Of a DNA stretch of 64,000 nt, positions 36,096-45,132 are shown piece by piece. The position numbers and the translations under genes were made by a program. The stretch covers positions 1,718,001 through 1,782,000 of the forward strand of contig NZ_CP058560.1 in the NCBI RefSeq assembly GCF_018141185.1, written 5' to 3'. The notes below the pieces were generated by a model, which saw nothing but the letters and a program-made list of their open reading frames with translations, was not told the DNA's origin and did no database searches. Each line of letters starts with the position of its first letter. Positions within the stretch are counted from its first letter, which is position 1. This DNA comes from Methanobacterium alkalithermotolerans. Its GTDB lineage: Archaea > Methanobacteriota > Methanobacteria > Methanobacteriales > Methanobacteriaceae.

Positions 36096-36653
36096 ATGAA
36101 AAACAAAGTAGAAATTGCAGATATTGAGGTTGATTACCAGGTAGTTTATCGTAAGATTAAATACCCTCGTCTGGAAATAAAAACAGGAAATTTGATTCTA
36201 ATTTTGCCCCATGGTTATAATAATCACCAGGAATTAATTGAAAAGCACCAAAAATGGATTTATAATAAAATATCCATTATTAACTCTTCCCATACTAAAA
36301 AACTTCATGATCGGACAGAAGAAGAACTTAAAATTTTAGTTGAATCTGAGATAAGTGCTATAGCTTATCAAATGGGTGTGATCCCTGGAAAAATAGGCTT
36401 TAGAAAAATGAAAGTTCGCTGGGGAAGCTGTGATAGGGATGGAAATCTAAAATTCAATAAGATGATGAAATATTTGCCTGAAAATCTTATAAAATACATA
36501 ATATATCATGAAATGGCACATTTACTTGAATTTGGACATAATACGATTTTCTGGAATATAATAAAAAGTAAATATCCTCACTATTCCCACCTGGAGGATG
36601 AACTTTCCAGATACTACTTTGCCATAGAAAATTACCATAAAGCCTATCCCTAA
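36096..36653 (+). CDS. YgjP-like (DUF45) zinc metallopeptidase
   Basis: This 185-residue SprT/M48-related protein has the zinc-binding HEMAHLLEFGHN (H-E-x-x-H plus a nearby His) and the upstream family signature RWGSCDRDGNL. These match the YgjP/DUF45 family, often encoded near restriction or DNA-repair loci but mostly uncharacterised. No such neighbour is present. It stands alone on the plus strand after a roughly 140-base gap. Confidence 0.85.
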   Translation: MKNKVEIADIEVDYQVVYRKIKYPRLEIKTGNLILILPHGYNNHQELIEKHQKWIYNKISIINSSHTKKLHDRTEEELKILVESEISAIAYQMGVIPGKIGFRKMKVRWGSCDRDGNLKFNKMMKYLPENLIKYIIYHEMAHLLEFGHNTIFWNIIKSKYPHYSHLEDELSRYYFAIENYHKAYP

Positions 36654-36733
36654 CAATTTTTTTAATAATAAATACATAAGAATCTACAAAGTAGTCATCT
36701 TAAATACTAATAAGGGGTGCAGGGGGTATATTT

Positions 36734-37864
36734 ATGGAAAAAGTTTATTTTGCTGATTTTAGATCAGGCAGCATTGAGGATAATAAGGGCCATAAAATAA
36801 TAAATTTATTTAAAAAAGCAGGCTTTAAATCAATATTTGAAAAGGATGAACTGGTATCTGTTAAACTTCACTTTGGTGAGCGGGGTAATGATGCCTACAT
36901 AAATCCCGTTTTTATACGATATATTGTGGACATGATTAAAGAAAATGGTTCAAAACCATTTTTAACAGATACTAATACTTTATATTATGGGAATAGGCAT
37001 AATTCCTGTGATCATATTGAAAATGCCGTCTTAAATGGTTTTGATTATGCAGTAGCCGGTGCACCGCTTATAATTGCAGACGGACTTACCAGTAAAAATG
37101 AAAGAATGGTTGAAATTAATCAGAAACATTTCAAGAAAGTTAGAATTGCAGGAGATATTTTTGATGCAGATGCCATGATGGTTGTTTCTCATTTCAAGGG
37201 CCATGATCTTTGTGGTTTTGGAGGAGCCCTAAAAAATCTGGCCATGGGCTGTGCTACCATTGAAGGTAAAAAAGAACAGCATAAAATGACCCGACCTATT
37301 ATAGGGGATGAATGTGTGGCCTGCGGTGATTGTACGGAGGCATGTCCTGAAAATTGTATTCAGATTATTAATAATAGCAAAAAAAATTCAACATCAAATT
37401 CCAGGGCATTTATTGATTATCCCTCCTGTATTTATTGTTTAAATTGTTTGGGATCCTGCCAATATGGAGCTATAGATCTGGACTGGGAAAATAAGGTTCC
37501 TTTATTCATGGAAAAAATGGTGGAATATGCCCTAGGCGCCCTTCAAAATAAAAATGGAAAAACAGTATATTTCAATTTTCTTCTTAATATAACGCCTCAC
37601 TGTGATTGTGTGCCCTGGAGTGACGCATATCTTGTTCCCGATATTGGAATTTTAGCTTCTAAAGACCCGGTGGCCATCGATTCTGCTTCTTATGATCTGG
37701 TGAACCAGGAGATTGGTATTAAAAATTCTCTTCTAAAAAAGAACTTTCTAGAAGGTGAAGATAAATTTAAAGGTACCTGGGATAAAGTGGATGGGAAAAT
37801 ACAGCTGGAATATGCTGAAAAAATTGGCATGGGAACCAAAAAATATGAATTAATAAAATTATAG
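36734..37864 (+). CDS. DUF362 ferredoxin-type protein
   Basis: This 376-residue protein begins with the DUF362 domain (VSVKLHFGERGN, DTNTLYYGNRHNS). Near residue 195 it carries two [4Fe-4S] ferredoxin motifs, CVACGDCTEACPENC and CIYCLNCLGSC. DUF362 returns at the C-terminus. The activity is unproven; the family is common in anaerobes and methanogens and probably serves as a redox carrier or FeS-dependent enzyme. The gene stands alone and is convergent with nadA. Confidence 0.85.
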   Translation: MEKVYFADFRSGSIEDNKGHKIINLFKKAGFKSIFEKDELVSVKLHFGERGNDAYINPVFIRYIVDMIKENGSKPFLTDTNTLYYGNRHNSCDHIENAVLNGFDYAVAGAPLIIADGLTSKNERMVEINQKHFKKVRIAGDIFDADAMMVVSHFKGHDLCGFGGALKNLAMGCATIEGKKEQHKMTRPIIGDECVACGDCTEACPENCIQIINNSKKNSTSNSRAFIDYPSCIYCLNCLGSCQYGAIDLDWENKVPLFMEKMVEYALGALQNKNGKTVYFNFLLNITPHCDCVPWSDAYLVPDIGILASKDPVAIDSASYDLVNQEIGIKNSLLKKNFLEGEDKFKGTWDKVDGKIQLEYAEKIGMGTKKYELIKL

Positions 37865-37947
37865 GACTGACTTCTTAAAAAAATTAGATTCAGGGGATTT
37901 TTAGAATAATTGAATCAATTTAACCCCTATTATTCTCCTATACAATT

Positions 37948-38868
37948 TCAACGCAGGGATATATCCAGCATCCTTTGCACGGCTTTTAATGCTTTTTGTG
38001 CAATTTCTTCAGGAACAGTCACCACAAATTCTTCATTGATAAGTGAATTTTTAACTTTTTCCAGGGTGTGTAGTTTCATATTCTCACATATGGCTTCCTC
38101 AAAGGCAGGCATGGGATTTTTCTCAGGATGTTCTCTTTTTATGCGGGTTACCATATCCACTTCGGTGCCAATAATGAAATCCTTTTTAGAGGATTTTTTC
38201 ACGTGTTTTAACATTCCCCCGGTACTTAGAACATTCTCTGTTAATTCTTGAACCTCTTTATTACATTCAGGGTGCACTAAAACATCGGCTTCAGGATACT
38301 TTTCTTTCTGGAATAATATATCTGCCGGGGTGAACATTTTATGAACATAACAGTGGCCCTCTTCCGGAATGGGAATTATTTCTTTATCTGTTTGCTGGGC
38401 CACATACCAGGCCAGGTTCTGGTCTGGTCCAAATAAAATGGTATCTTCTTCCAGGCTTTCCACCACTTTAAGTGCATTAGCAGAAGTACAAAGGACATCT
38501 GCTTCTGCCTTGGCTTCTGCCAGGGTATTAACATACAAAACTACTGCTGCAGAGGGATATCTTTTTTTGTATTTGCGAACTTCTGCTGCCGGAAGCATAT
38601 GGGCCATGGGACACTCTGCATTTTTATCAGGAATCACTATTTTTTTTAATGGATTTAAAATGGCCGCTGTTTCTGCCATAAAATCCACGCCACAGAAAAC
38701 CACCAGGTCTTTGTCTTTAATTTCTGAAGCTTTAATACATAATTCCAGTGAATCACCTATAAAATCAGCAATTTCCTGTATTTCCTGTGGTTGATAGTTG
38801 TGAGCAAGTATTATGCCATTTTTTTCTTCTTTAAGATAACGTATTTCTTTTTGTAAATCAGTCAGCAT
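37948..38868 (-). CDS. nadA: quinolinate synthase
   Basis: This roughly 306-residue NadA condenses iminoaspartate with dihydroxyacetone phosphate to quinolinate in NAD synthesis. The three conserved Cys that bind the [4Fe-4S] cluster lie in VVFCGVDFMAETA, VLCTSANALK and AICENMKLHTL; GIILAHNYQ near the N-terminus and HPECNKEV are other family segments. I chose the ATG at 38868 because TAGGTAGGGAT lies just upstream and the length then matches the family; an in-frame ATG at 38919 adds 17 unconserved residues. nadC lies 4 kb away on the plus strand; no nadB or nadX is visible. Confidence 0.92.
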   Translation of the reverse strand: MLTDLQKEIRYLKEEKNGIILAHNYQPQEIQEIADFIGDSLELCIKASEIKDKDLVVFCGVDFMAETAAILNPLKKIVIPDKNAECPMAHMLPAAEVRKYKKRYPSAAVVLYVNTLAEAKAEADVLCTSANALKVVESLEEDTILFGPDQNLAWYVAQQTDKEIIPIPEEGHCYVHKMFTPADILFQKEKYPEADVLVHPECNKEVQELTENVLSTGGMLKHVKKSSKKDFIIGTEVDMVTRIKREHPEKNPMPAFEEAICENMKLHTLEKVKNSLINEEFVVTVPEEIAQKALKAVQRMLDISLR

Positions 38869-39050
38869 TTTATCCCTACCTAAAATATTCCGACAAAAAA
38901 GATCGAATATGGGAAACAATATCCAAGAATGTATGATTGATAATTATTAAAAAATATTTAATTAATATTTGAGGGGAATACTATAAAAATATTTCAATAA
39001 AAATAGTACTCTGAAGAATTATTTGTTCTTAATTGATATCAAAATAACTC

Positions 39051-40352
39051 TTATTTAATTAGCAGTTCTTTTAATTCTGGATGGATTTTAGATTTTATAT
39101 CCAATTCTTCCATAGCCACTCCATAGGATTCATAAATTCTTTTAAATTCCACCCGTATCATACCCCGGAATGCATCATATCCCATTACCCGGCCATAGTT
39201 ATCGGTAATGGCAGAAATCAAGATGGATAAATCATTGATCGAGTTTTCCACCCGGTTTTCAAGAGGATATTTTTCTAAATTTTTTCTTATTTTATCAAAT
39301 TCTAAAACAGAATTACTTTTAACATCCACATCCTCAAGAAGTTCAGGACATTGATCCAGAGGTAATGATTTTTTTAACATCCCCCGGGCAGGGGAAACTC
39401 CCATAATTTTACTAGCACCAATGGACATGGCCAGCAAAATTGATTCATATATATCTATAATTAACTCTGATTTTTCTTCCAAATCTAAAGGTATTACTAC
39501 CTCATCAGGCATTTCTGGAAATGATATCGGTGGTTTTATTACCGGTATATCCATAACTACTTCTTTTTCTTCAATTTCAATCGAGGCATCTTCTGTAATT
39601 TCTGGTTCTTTAAACTTAGATTCGGCCTCTATAGTTTTATCTTCTGTAGTTTGGATAGGTGTATCAGTTATACTTGTTTTTTCAACAGGCACCTTATGTG
39701 AAGTTTCTACAAGGTTGGAATATTCCTCAATAGATTTATCTTCTACCATTTCCTTTTCCATTAATTCTTCATCAGAAACAGGGGATTCTATTTTAGATTG
39801 AGAAGCAGTAAAATCATCTCCCCCGGGAACTGCTGTTTTTTCTTTAATATCGGACTCTTTAACACTAACCGGCGGCGAAGAAATTAATTCTTTTTCATCC
39901 ACAGAAGAAATCGCATCTTCAGATTTTACCGGAGCTGTGCTGATTTCTTCAACTTTAGGGGTGGTTGTTAATTTCAATGATTTAATCTCAGGCATTTCCT
40001 GTATTTTCAAGGCCAATTTTTTGGAAGTTAACATCACCCTTCCTATACTGGCCTTTTTATTGGTTAAAATTAGTAAATGTGCTTTTTTTAAACTCAAAAA
40101 AAGTGCTTTTCCCTGGGAGGATTCTACCAGTATTCTCTCCCCAGTACCCTGCCGGGTGTATTGAAGTAATTTAAGAGAGGAATTACTTATAATATTAGCC
40201 ATTGATCCAAAAAGGGAATCATCCTGGGCATGCAGGTCACTGTATAATGTATCTCCCTGATTATCCACAACTAAAGTACCTTCCACACCCTCAATTTTTT
40301 TAAGAACACTCAATTTTTTTTCTAATTTATTTTTAAGAGCGGAGTAATCCAT
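39051..40352 (-). CDS. roadblock/LC7 domain protein with acidic linker
   Basis: The protein has 433 residues. Residues about 1-125 form a roadblock/LC7 domain (VEGTLVVDNQGDTLYSDL, SQGKALFLSLKKAHLLILTN). A long Glu/Ser/Pro-rich stretch to about residue 300 is disordered. The C-terminal about 130 residues are helical, with a SIGASKIMGVSPARGM and VMGYDAFRGMIRVEF repeat-like pair. Roadblock domains dimerise and regulate small GTPases. The same-type protein at 46152 and the DUF2226 protein at 48089 (also acidic-linked) lie in the cell organisation region. The start fits GGCAGGTAT upstream. The target GTPase is not in the window. Confidence 0.75.
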   Translation of the reverse strand: MDYSALKNKLEKKLSVLKKIEGVEGTLVVDNQGDTLYSDLHAQDDSLFGSMANIISNSSLKLLQYTRQGTGERILVESSQGKALFLSLKKAHLLILTNKKASIGRVMLTSKKLALKIQEMPEIKSLKLTTTPKVEEISTAPVKSEDAISSVDEKELISSPPVSVKESDIKEKTAVPGGDDFTASQSKIESPVSDEELMEKEMVEDKSIEEYSNLVETSHKVPVEKTSITDTPIQTTEDKTIEAESKFKEPEITEDASIEIEEKEVVMDIPVIKPPISFPEMPDEVVIPLDLEEKSELIIDIYESILLAMSIGASKIMGVSPARGMLKKSLPLDQCPELLEDVDVKSNSVLEFDKIRKNLEKYPLENRVENSINDLSILISAITDNYGRVMGYDAFRGMIRVEFKRIYESYGVAMEELDIKSKIHPELKELLIK

Positions 40353-40490
40353 TTCAATACCTGCCGGGCATTATAATATTCCGTGATAAATAGGCCATAA
40401 TTATCATATGATATATTATTTTTATTTACAGTATATGGAGTGGACTACTTATAAATATAATATAGTGGAGTTGATGGCCCCCTATTTTTT

Positions 40491-41099
40491 TTAGAGCTCT
40501 GAAGTAGATACTAATTTACAGTGAGTTATCCATGCCGCGTTACTGGTTCCTGCCGGGTGGCAGGTTATTAACATTAAACGGGGTTCTCCGTCTTGGGAAA
40601 ACTTAACAGGATTGGTGCGGTAATCCCAGCGTATATCATCACCGGTGGATACCACCTGGTAAACATATTTTTTGGAGAGAATTTCATCCTGTATAATAAC
40701 CGTATCTCCCACTTTCAAACTTGTTATATGTCTGAAAGGGCCAGAATAAGTAGTTCTATGTCCTAAAAGCCCACAATCTCCATTACTTCCAGGCATAACA
40801 CTTTCGGTGTAGTGGTAAACAGAGTTATAAGCATTCACGGTATCGGTTCGGATCATGACATTCAAATCTAAGCGGGGTATAATGAGCCTGCCCAGGATGG
40901 TGGAACCCCCTGCTCGAGATTCTGCCTGGGGACTAATATCTGGATCTAAAAGATCCCGCGGTGCATTTTTATAATGTTCCAGGCGGGCCTGTGAACTTTT
41001 TAATTTATTAAAATCACTATAGGCAACCATAATGATACTGCAGCATACTAACAGACATATCAGGATTATGACTACAGAAATCAAGCGGGAGTTACGCAT
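40491..41099 (-). CDS. sortase family protein without visible catalytic Arg
   Basis: This 202-residue protein has one N-terminal membrane anchor (VVIILICLLVCCSIIMVAY) and a sortase fold. The catalytic His is in GDCGLLGHRTTY and the catalytic Cys in RLMLITCHPAGTS. The Arg that follows the Cys in other sortases is absent: the sequence runs on as NAAWITHCKLVS to the C-terminus. A second Cys lies close to the end. In methanogens sortases probably attach adhesins to the pseudomurein wall; that is inference. It is third in the operon rnz-mscS-sortase and overlaps mscS by eight bases. Confidence 0.8.
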   Translation of the reverse strand: MRNSRLISVVIILICLLVCCSIIMVAYSDFNKLKSSQARLEHYKNAPRDLLDPDISPQAESRAGGSTILGRLIIPRLDLNVMIRTDTVNAYNSVYHYTESVMPGSNGDCGLLGHRTTYSGPFRHITSLKVGDTVIIQDEILSKKYVYQVVSTGDDIRWDYRTNPVKFSQDGEPRLMLITCHPAGTSNAAWITHCKLVSTSEL

Positions 41100-41832
41100 T
41101 TTCTTCTCCTAAAATTTTCTTTATCTCTTCAGCCATTAAAGAACGATATTTAGATGTTTTCCATGGATCATTAGTCCAGGCAGTGATTAATATTTTTACA
41201 CCTACATCTGAAAGTTCTTTTATCATCATCTGTGGTTTTTCTTCAGTTAAAACCCAGGGAAAGGCAGATATTCTCTTTTCAATGGCACTGGCCAATTTTT
41301 CCAGATTAGTATTATAGGAAACTGTTACATTCAAATCCACTCTTCGGCGATCCATTGAAGTGTAGTTAGAGTAGGGATTTTTGGAAAAAGAGGAGTTAGG
41401 TATGGTTATAACGCTGTTATTGGGATTAGTTATGGTGGTGGTTCTAAATCCTACTTTTGTTACTTTACCCTTTTGATTTGATATTTCAATGGTATCCCCT
41501 ACTTTAAAACTTTTATCCATCAGGATTAAAACCCCGGATATAAAGTTAGATATAATATCCCGTGATGCAAAACCTACTGCCACACCAACTATTCCTAAAC
41601 TTACTGCAATGGCAGTAATATCAATTCCTATCTCTTTTAAAATAACACTTAAAGCCAGAATACCTATCCCATATTTTACGATATCCTGCAAGACCTGAAT
41701 AACCGTTAAATCCCATTCAAATTTCTTACCAAATCTCTTTATAAAAAAATAAAACCATCTGACTATTAGAATGGAAACTAAAACGATTATAACAATAACA
41801 GCAATGTCTCGAATAAGGCCATTTACCTCCAT
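41092..41832 (-). CDS. mscS: MscS-type mechanosensitive channel
   Basis: This 246-residue channel has three membrane helices: an N-terminal helix, a second near 60-80, and the pore helix with GIVGVAVGFASRDIISNFISG, containing the Gly/Ala packing pattern of TM3. The beta domain follows with VGDTIEISNQKGKVTKVGFRTT. It opens under membrane tension to release solutes in osmotic down-shock. It starts one base after the rnz stop and overlaps the sortase gene, so the three form an operon. The length is that of small MscS proteins. Confidence 0.9.
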   Translation of the reverse strand: MEVNGLIRDIAVIVIIVLVSILIVRWFYFFIKRFGKKFEWDLTVIQVLQDIVKYGIGILALSVILKEIGIDITAIAVSLGIVGVAVGFASRDIISNFISGVLILMDKSFKVGDTIEISNQKGKVTKVGFRTTTITNPNNSVITIPNSSFSKNPYSNYTSMDRRRVDLNVTVSYNTNLEKLASAIEKRISAFPWVLTEEKPQMMIKELSDVGVKILITAWTNDPWKTSKYRSLMAEEIKKILGEENA

Positions 41833-42729
41833 TTACTTCACCTTCACTACCATGAGATCCTCGGCCACCATAGAATTTTTAAAGATTTCTTTAGCAGACT
41901 TCTCCAGTATTTTAGATTTTTTATAACGGGTACTGATATGAGTCAGGATTAATTTCTTTGCCCTGGCCTGGAGGGCAACATTTGCAGCTTCCTGGGCAGT
42001 GGAATGGCAGGTCTCTTCTGCTTTATCCGGGCTATCTGCTTGAAAAGTTGATTCATGAATCAATATGTCCGCATCCATCGCTAAATCGATTAAAGCATCG
42101 CATGGTCTAGTATCTCCAGAATAAACGATTTTTATTCCCTTTCGGGGTTCTCCCAGGACATCTTCCGGTTTAATAATTTTACCATTAACCTCGACACTGG
42201 TGCCAGCATGCAATTTACCAAAGTCAGGCCCAGGTTCTATACCCAGCTCCAGAGCCTTTTTTCTCAAAAAGCGCGGCTTTTTCTTTTCAATAATTGAATA
42301 AGAAAAATTGGGAATACTGTGCTCTGTTTTAGCACACTCAATAGCGTATTCCTTTTCATCGATTAATATACCTCCATCAATTTCATGAACTTCAATATTA
42401 AAATTAAGGGTGAAATAACCCAGATTCATTATAGAATCAATAACCATTGCTATGCCCGGGGGACCATAAATATTAAGTTTCTCTTTTCTTCCTCTAAATC
42501 CCATAGACTGGATAATTCCAGGAATACCCAGGATGTGGTCTCCATGTAGATGGGTGATAAAGATGTTATTCACCTTCATGGGGCTGAGTTTTAGTTGAAC
42601 CATTTGTCGTTGGGTCCCTTCTCCACAGTCAAATAATATTATCTCCCCAAATGCCTTTAAAGCAATAGCTGAATGATTCCTATATTTAGAGGGAACTGCA
42701 GAGGATGTACCTAAAAATATTAATTCCAT
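41833..42729 (-). CDS. rnz: ribonuclease Z
   Basis: This 298-residue zinc-dependent beta-lactamase-fold nuclease removes 3' trailers of tRNA precursors. The metal motif is THLHGDHILGIPG (H-x-H-x-D-H) near residue 60, with the conserved FLGTSSAVPSKYRNHSA start, DCGEGTQRQ and the later SGDTRPC and THISTRY segments. The length agrees with archaeal tRNase Z. It is first of a three-gene minus-strand operon with mscS and the sortase; no functional link to them is apparent. Confidence 0.92.
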   Translation of the reverse strand: MELIFLGTSSAVPSKYRNHSAIALKAFGEIILFDCGEGTQRQMVQLKLSPMKVNNIFITHLHGDHILGIPGIIQSMGFRGRKEKLNIYGPPGIAMVIDSIMNLGYFTLNFNIEVHEIDGGILIDEKEYAIECAKTEHSIPNFSYSIIEKKKPRFLRKKALELGIEPGPDFGKLHAGTSVEVNGKIIKPEDVLGEPRKGIKIVYSGDTRPCDALIDLAMDADILIHESTFQADSPDKAEETCHSTAQEAANVALQARAKKLILTHISTRYKKSKILEKSAKEIFKNSMVAEDLMVVKVK

Positions 42730-42882
42730 AATCTTGACCTGTATTTAATTATTTTAAATTTGCTTTTTATTATAATTCCGTTTAAGAGATTTAATAAACT
42801 TCTTACTCTAATTTAGATAAGTTCTATAAATTCTTTTTACCATAAAAGTTTATATCTTCTGCATAATATAATCTTTAAGGCG

Positions 42883-43722
42883 ATGGTTATGAAAAATACG
42901 CTAAGACAGATGATTAATGATGATATTGGCTTCGAAGATTTAACTACTAATGCACTTATATCTCCAGGAATTAAGGCCAGAAGTGAAATAATATCTCGCC
43001 AAAGTGGAATTATTGCTGGTGTTGATGTTGCAAAAGTAATTTTCAAGGATTTTAATTTAAAATGTTCCTCTAATAAAGAGGATGGGGATATAATATCTAA
43101 AGGAGAATCAATATTAAATATAAGTGGTAGTGCACGCTCTATTCTAACATTAGAACGCACTGTACTGAATCTAATGATGAAAATGAGTGGAATTGCTACA
43201 CTAACCTCTAAAATGGTTGAAAAAGCAAGATCAGTTAATGAAAATGTAAAAATTGCAGGTACTCGAAAAACAACTCCCGGACTTCAATTTTTTGAAAAAT
43301 CAGCCATAAAATTCGGTGGGGGAGATACCCATAGATTCAGATTGGATGATTGTATTTTGATTAAAGATAATCACATTGCACTTTTAGGAGATTTGTCCCT
43401 GGCCATAAAAAAGGCCCGAAAAAATGTGAGCTTTACTAAAAAAATTGAAGTGGAGGTTGAAAATTTAGAAGATGCATTATTAGCAGCTAATATGGGAGTA
43501 GATATTGTAATGTTAGATAACATGCCTCCTAATAAAGTAAAATTAGTTATAACTGCATTAAAGGAAAATAATTTAAGAGATAAAATTATTATTGAAGTTT
43601 CAGGAGGTATAACTCCCGATAACCTGTTGGATTATGCAGCCACCGGTGTTGATGTTATCTCCATGGGATTTATTACCCACTCGGCCCCCAGTATGGATTT
43701 AAGTTTGGAAATTCTGCATTGA
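42883..43722 (+). CDS. nadC: nicotinate-nucleotide pyrophosphorylase (quinolinate phosphoribosyltransferase)
   Basis: This 279-residue NadC makes nicotinate mononucleotide from quinolinate and PRPP. Conserved elements are DIGFEDLTT at the N-terminus, RTVLNLMMKMSGIAT, AGTRKTTPGLQ (PRPP-binding Arg/Lys), IKDNHIALLG and VEVENLEDALLAANMGVDIVMLDNM. The length is typical. It stands alone on the plus strand, divergent from rnz. With nadA at 38 kb it forms the de novo NAD route. Confidence 0.93.
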   Translation: MVMKNTLRQMINDDIGFEDLTTNALISPGIKARSEIISRQSGIIAGVDVAKVIFKDFNLKCSSNKEDGDIISKGESILNISGSARSILTLERTVLNLMMKMSGIATLTSKMVEKARSVNENVKIAGTRKTTPGLQFFEKSAIKFGGGDTHRFRLDDCILIKDNHIALLGDLSLAIKKARKNVSFTKKIEVEVENLEDALLAANMGVDIVMLDNMPPNKVKLVITALKENNLRDKIIIEVSGGITPDNLLDYAATGVDVISMGFITHSAPSMDLSLEILH

Positions 43723-43872
43723 TTTTAATGCATGTTCCACCTTTTTTACTAATACTTCTCTCCATTACCTGCAAAAAGATTTATAGTTATTTACTTAATT
43801 TAGAATATATTTATATAGATTCGTATTCATAACCTATATAATCACCAGAAAAATCTAATTTGGAGGAATACT

Positions 43873-44376
43873 ATGATGGAAATTAATGATGAAAGGCAGG
43901 ATCAAGAATTTAATAATGAAGAAATAGAAGATAGGGAACAATCTTCTGAAGAGTTAAATGAAGACAAAATAGATGATTCTGAAGAAGAGATTGAAATTGT
44001 AGAAGAAGTAGAAGATTTGCCTTTTGCTAAAGCAGAAGTAGTAAGACTCATGAAACAACACTTAGACCGGGATAAAATGATCCGGGAACGGGTTAAAGTG
44101 GAAATGAACAAATTCCTGGGTGAAGTTCTGGAAAATGTTTGTGCACAGTTAAATGAGTATCCCTATACCACAGTGGAATATGAAATGCTCAAAGAATCCA
44201 TATATCCTTATAAAAATATAAAAAGAATCAATCAGGAAAAAGAAAGGATTTTAATGCACTTAGAAGCTATTAAAGCAGATTGCAATGCCTTGAGTATGGA
44301 TGTAAAACGGACTTTAAAATTAAAAGAAGTTGATGACGAAGGTGAAGACGACGACTTTTATGAGATTCCAGAATAA
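43873..44376 (+). CDS. histone-fold-like protein with acidic tail and coiled coil
   Basis: The protein has 167 residues. Residues 1-48 are very acidic (Glu, Asp, Ser). Residues 49-111 align by eye with archaeal histones: LPFAKAEVVRLMKQHL (helix 1; HMfB has LPIAPIGRIIK), a helix of about 30 residues from 67 to 96, then YTTVEYEMLKESI where HMfB has RKTIKAEDIEL. The residues HMfB uses to contact DNA at this loop (RKT) are not conserved, so DNA binding may be lost or changed. Residues 112-155 are a probable coiled coil, followed by an acidic end. Identification as a histone fold is my inference; the ribosome binding site TTGGAGG is strong. Confidence 0.5.
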   Translation: MMEINDERQDQEFNNEEIEDREQSSEELNEDKIDDSEEEIEIVEEVEDLPFAKAEVVRLMKQHLDRDKMIRERVKVEMNKFLGEVLENVCAQLNEYPYTTVEYEMLKESIYPYKNIKRINQEKERILMHLEAIKADCNALSMDVKRTLKLKEVDDEGEDDDFYEIPE

Positions 44377-44417
44377 AATCTCATATTTTTCTTTTTAAAA
44401 AATTATTTCACTTACCA

Positions 44418-44999
44418 TTAACTGCTATCTATTTCATCAGGGGATAAAGTAAAAAAACCTGTTTTTAAATTCTTTATTTCATCTTCTTCAAGCTTTCTAT
44501 GACTTGCTTCCTGATGCATTATGCTACTTTGGCCAAAAGGATCTTCTAGTATTAATTCTACTTTTTTTTCTCCTTTTCGTACTTTTTGGAGTTCTTCTAA
44601 AATTATTTTAGCATTTTTTTGGGATTCATCATCTTCAAAAAGATTCATGGCAGTTTTCACTGCTTTCTGGAACCTATCAATTACTCCTTCTACATTGGAG
44701 ACATATCCCAATGATTTAGGGCCTGGTTCAACCTTAAGTCCTAATTCAGGGATGCTAAGGGTTGCTGATTGGGATTTAACTAATCTAGCACTTAATTTAG
44801 AGGAATCAATTTCTATTGAATATCTAACCGGGTCTTTTTGATCCAGACAAATTACATCAGAGTGTTTATATCCACAGGAACTACATAGTAAAGTGGACTC
44901 CATAATTTCCCCAAAATAAGGTACTTCTTCGGTGCGGGTAATGGCATCCATACATTTTTGCCCCTGGCAAATTGGACAATCCATTTTCATTTTATTCAA
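44418..44999 (-). CDS. ZPR1-type zinc finger protein
   Basis: This 193-residue archaeal ZPR1-domain protein has the zinc finger MDCPICQGQKC...LLCSSCGYKHSDV (C-x2-C and C-x2-C), followed by the ZPR1 beta domain with LSIPELGLKVEPGP and VSNVEGVIDRF. Eukaryotic ZPR1 binds EF1A and acts in proliferation signalling; the archaeal role is unknown. One copy of the domain is present, while eukaryotic proteins have two. It is convergent with the histone-fold-like gene, with a 41-base gap. Confidence 0.87.
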   Translation of the reverse strand: MNKMKMDCPICQGQKCMDAITRTEEVPYFGEIMESTLLCSSCGYKHSDVICLDQKDPVRYSIEIDSSKLSARLVKSQSATLSIPELGLKVEPGPKSLGYVSNVEGVIDRFQKAVKTAMNLFEDDESQKNAKIILEELQKVRKGEKKVELILEDPFGQSSIMHQEASHRKLEEDEIKNLKTGFFTLSPDEIDSS

Positions 45000-45132
45000 T
45001 CTTCTCCTCTCCTTAAATAAATATCCTCTTTAGGTATAATAATCTGCTTAAAATGTGTAAATAAATCATAAACTATCAAAATAAAATATAAAAGATTAAA
45101 AGTAAGTAATTTAAGGATGGGGCTTTTTTAAA

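Noticed and set aside
37910..38251. Plus-strand open frame at the nadA end
   Set aside because: Antisense shadow of nadA, which is well supported by its family motifs.
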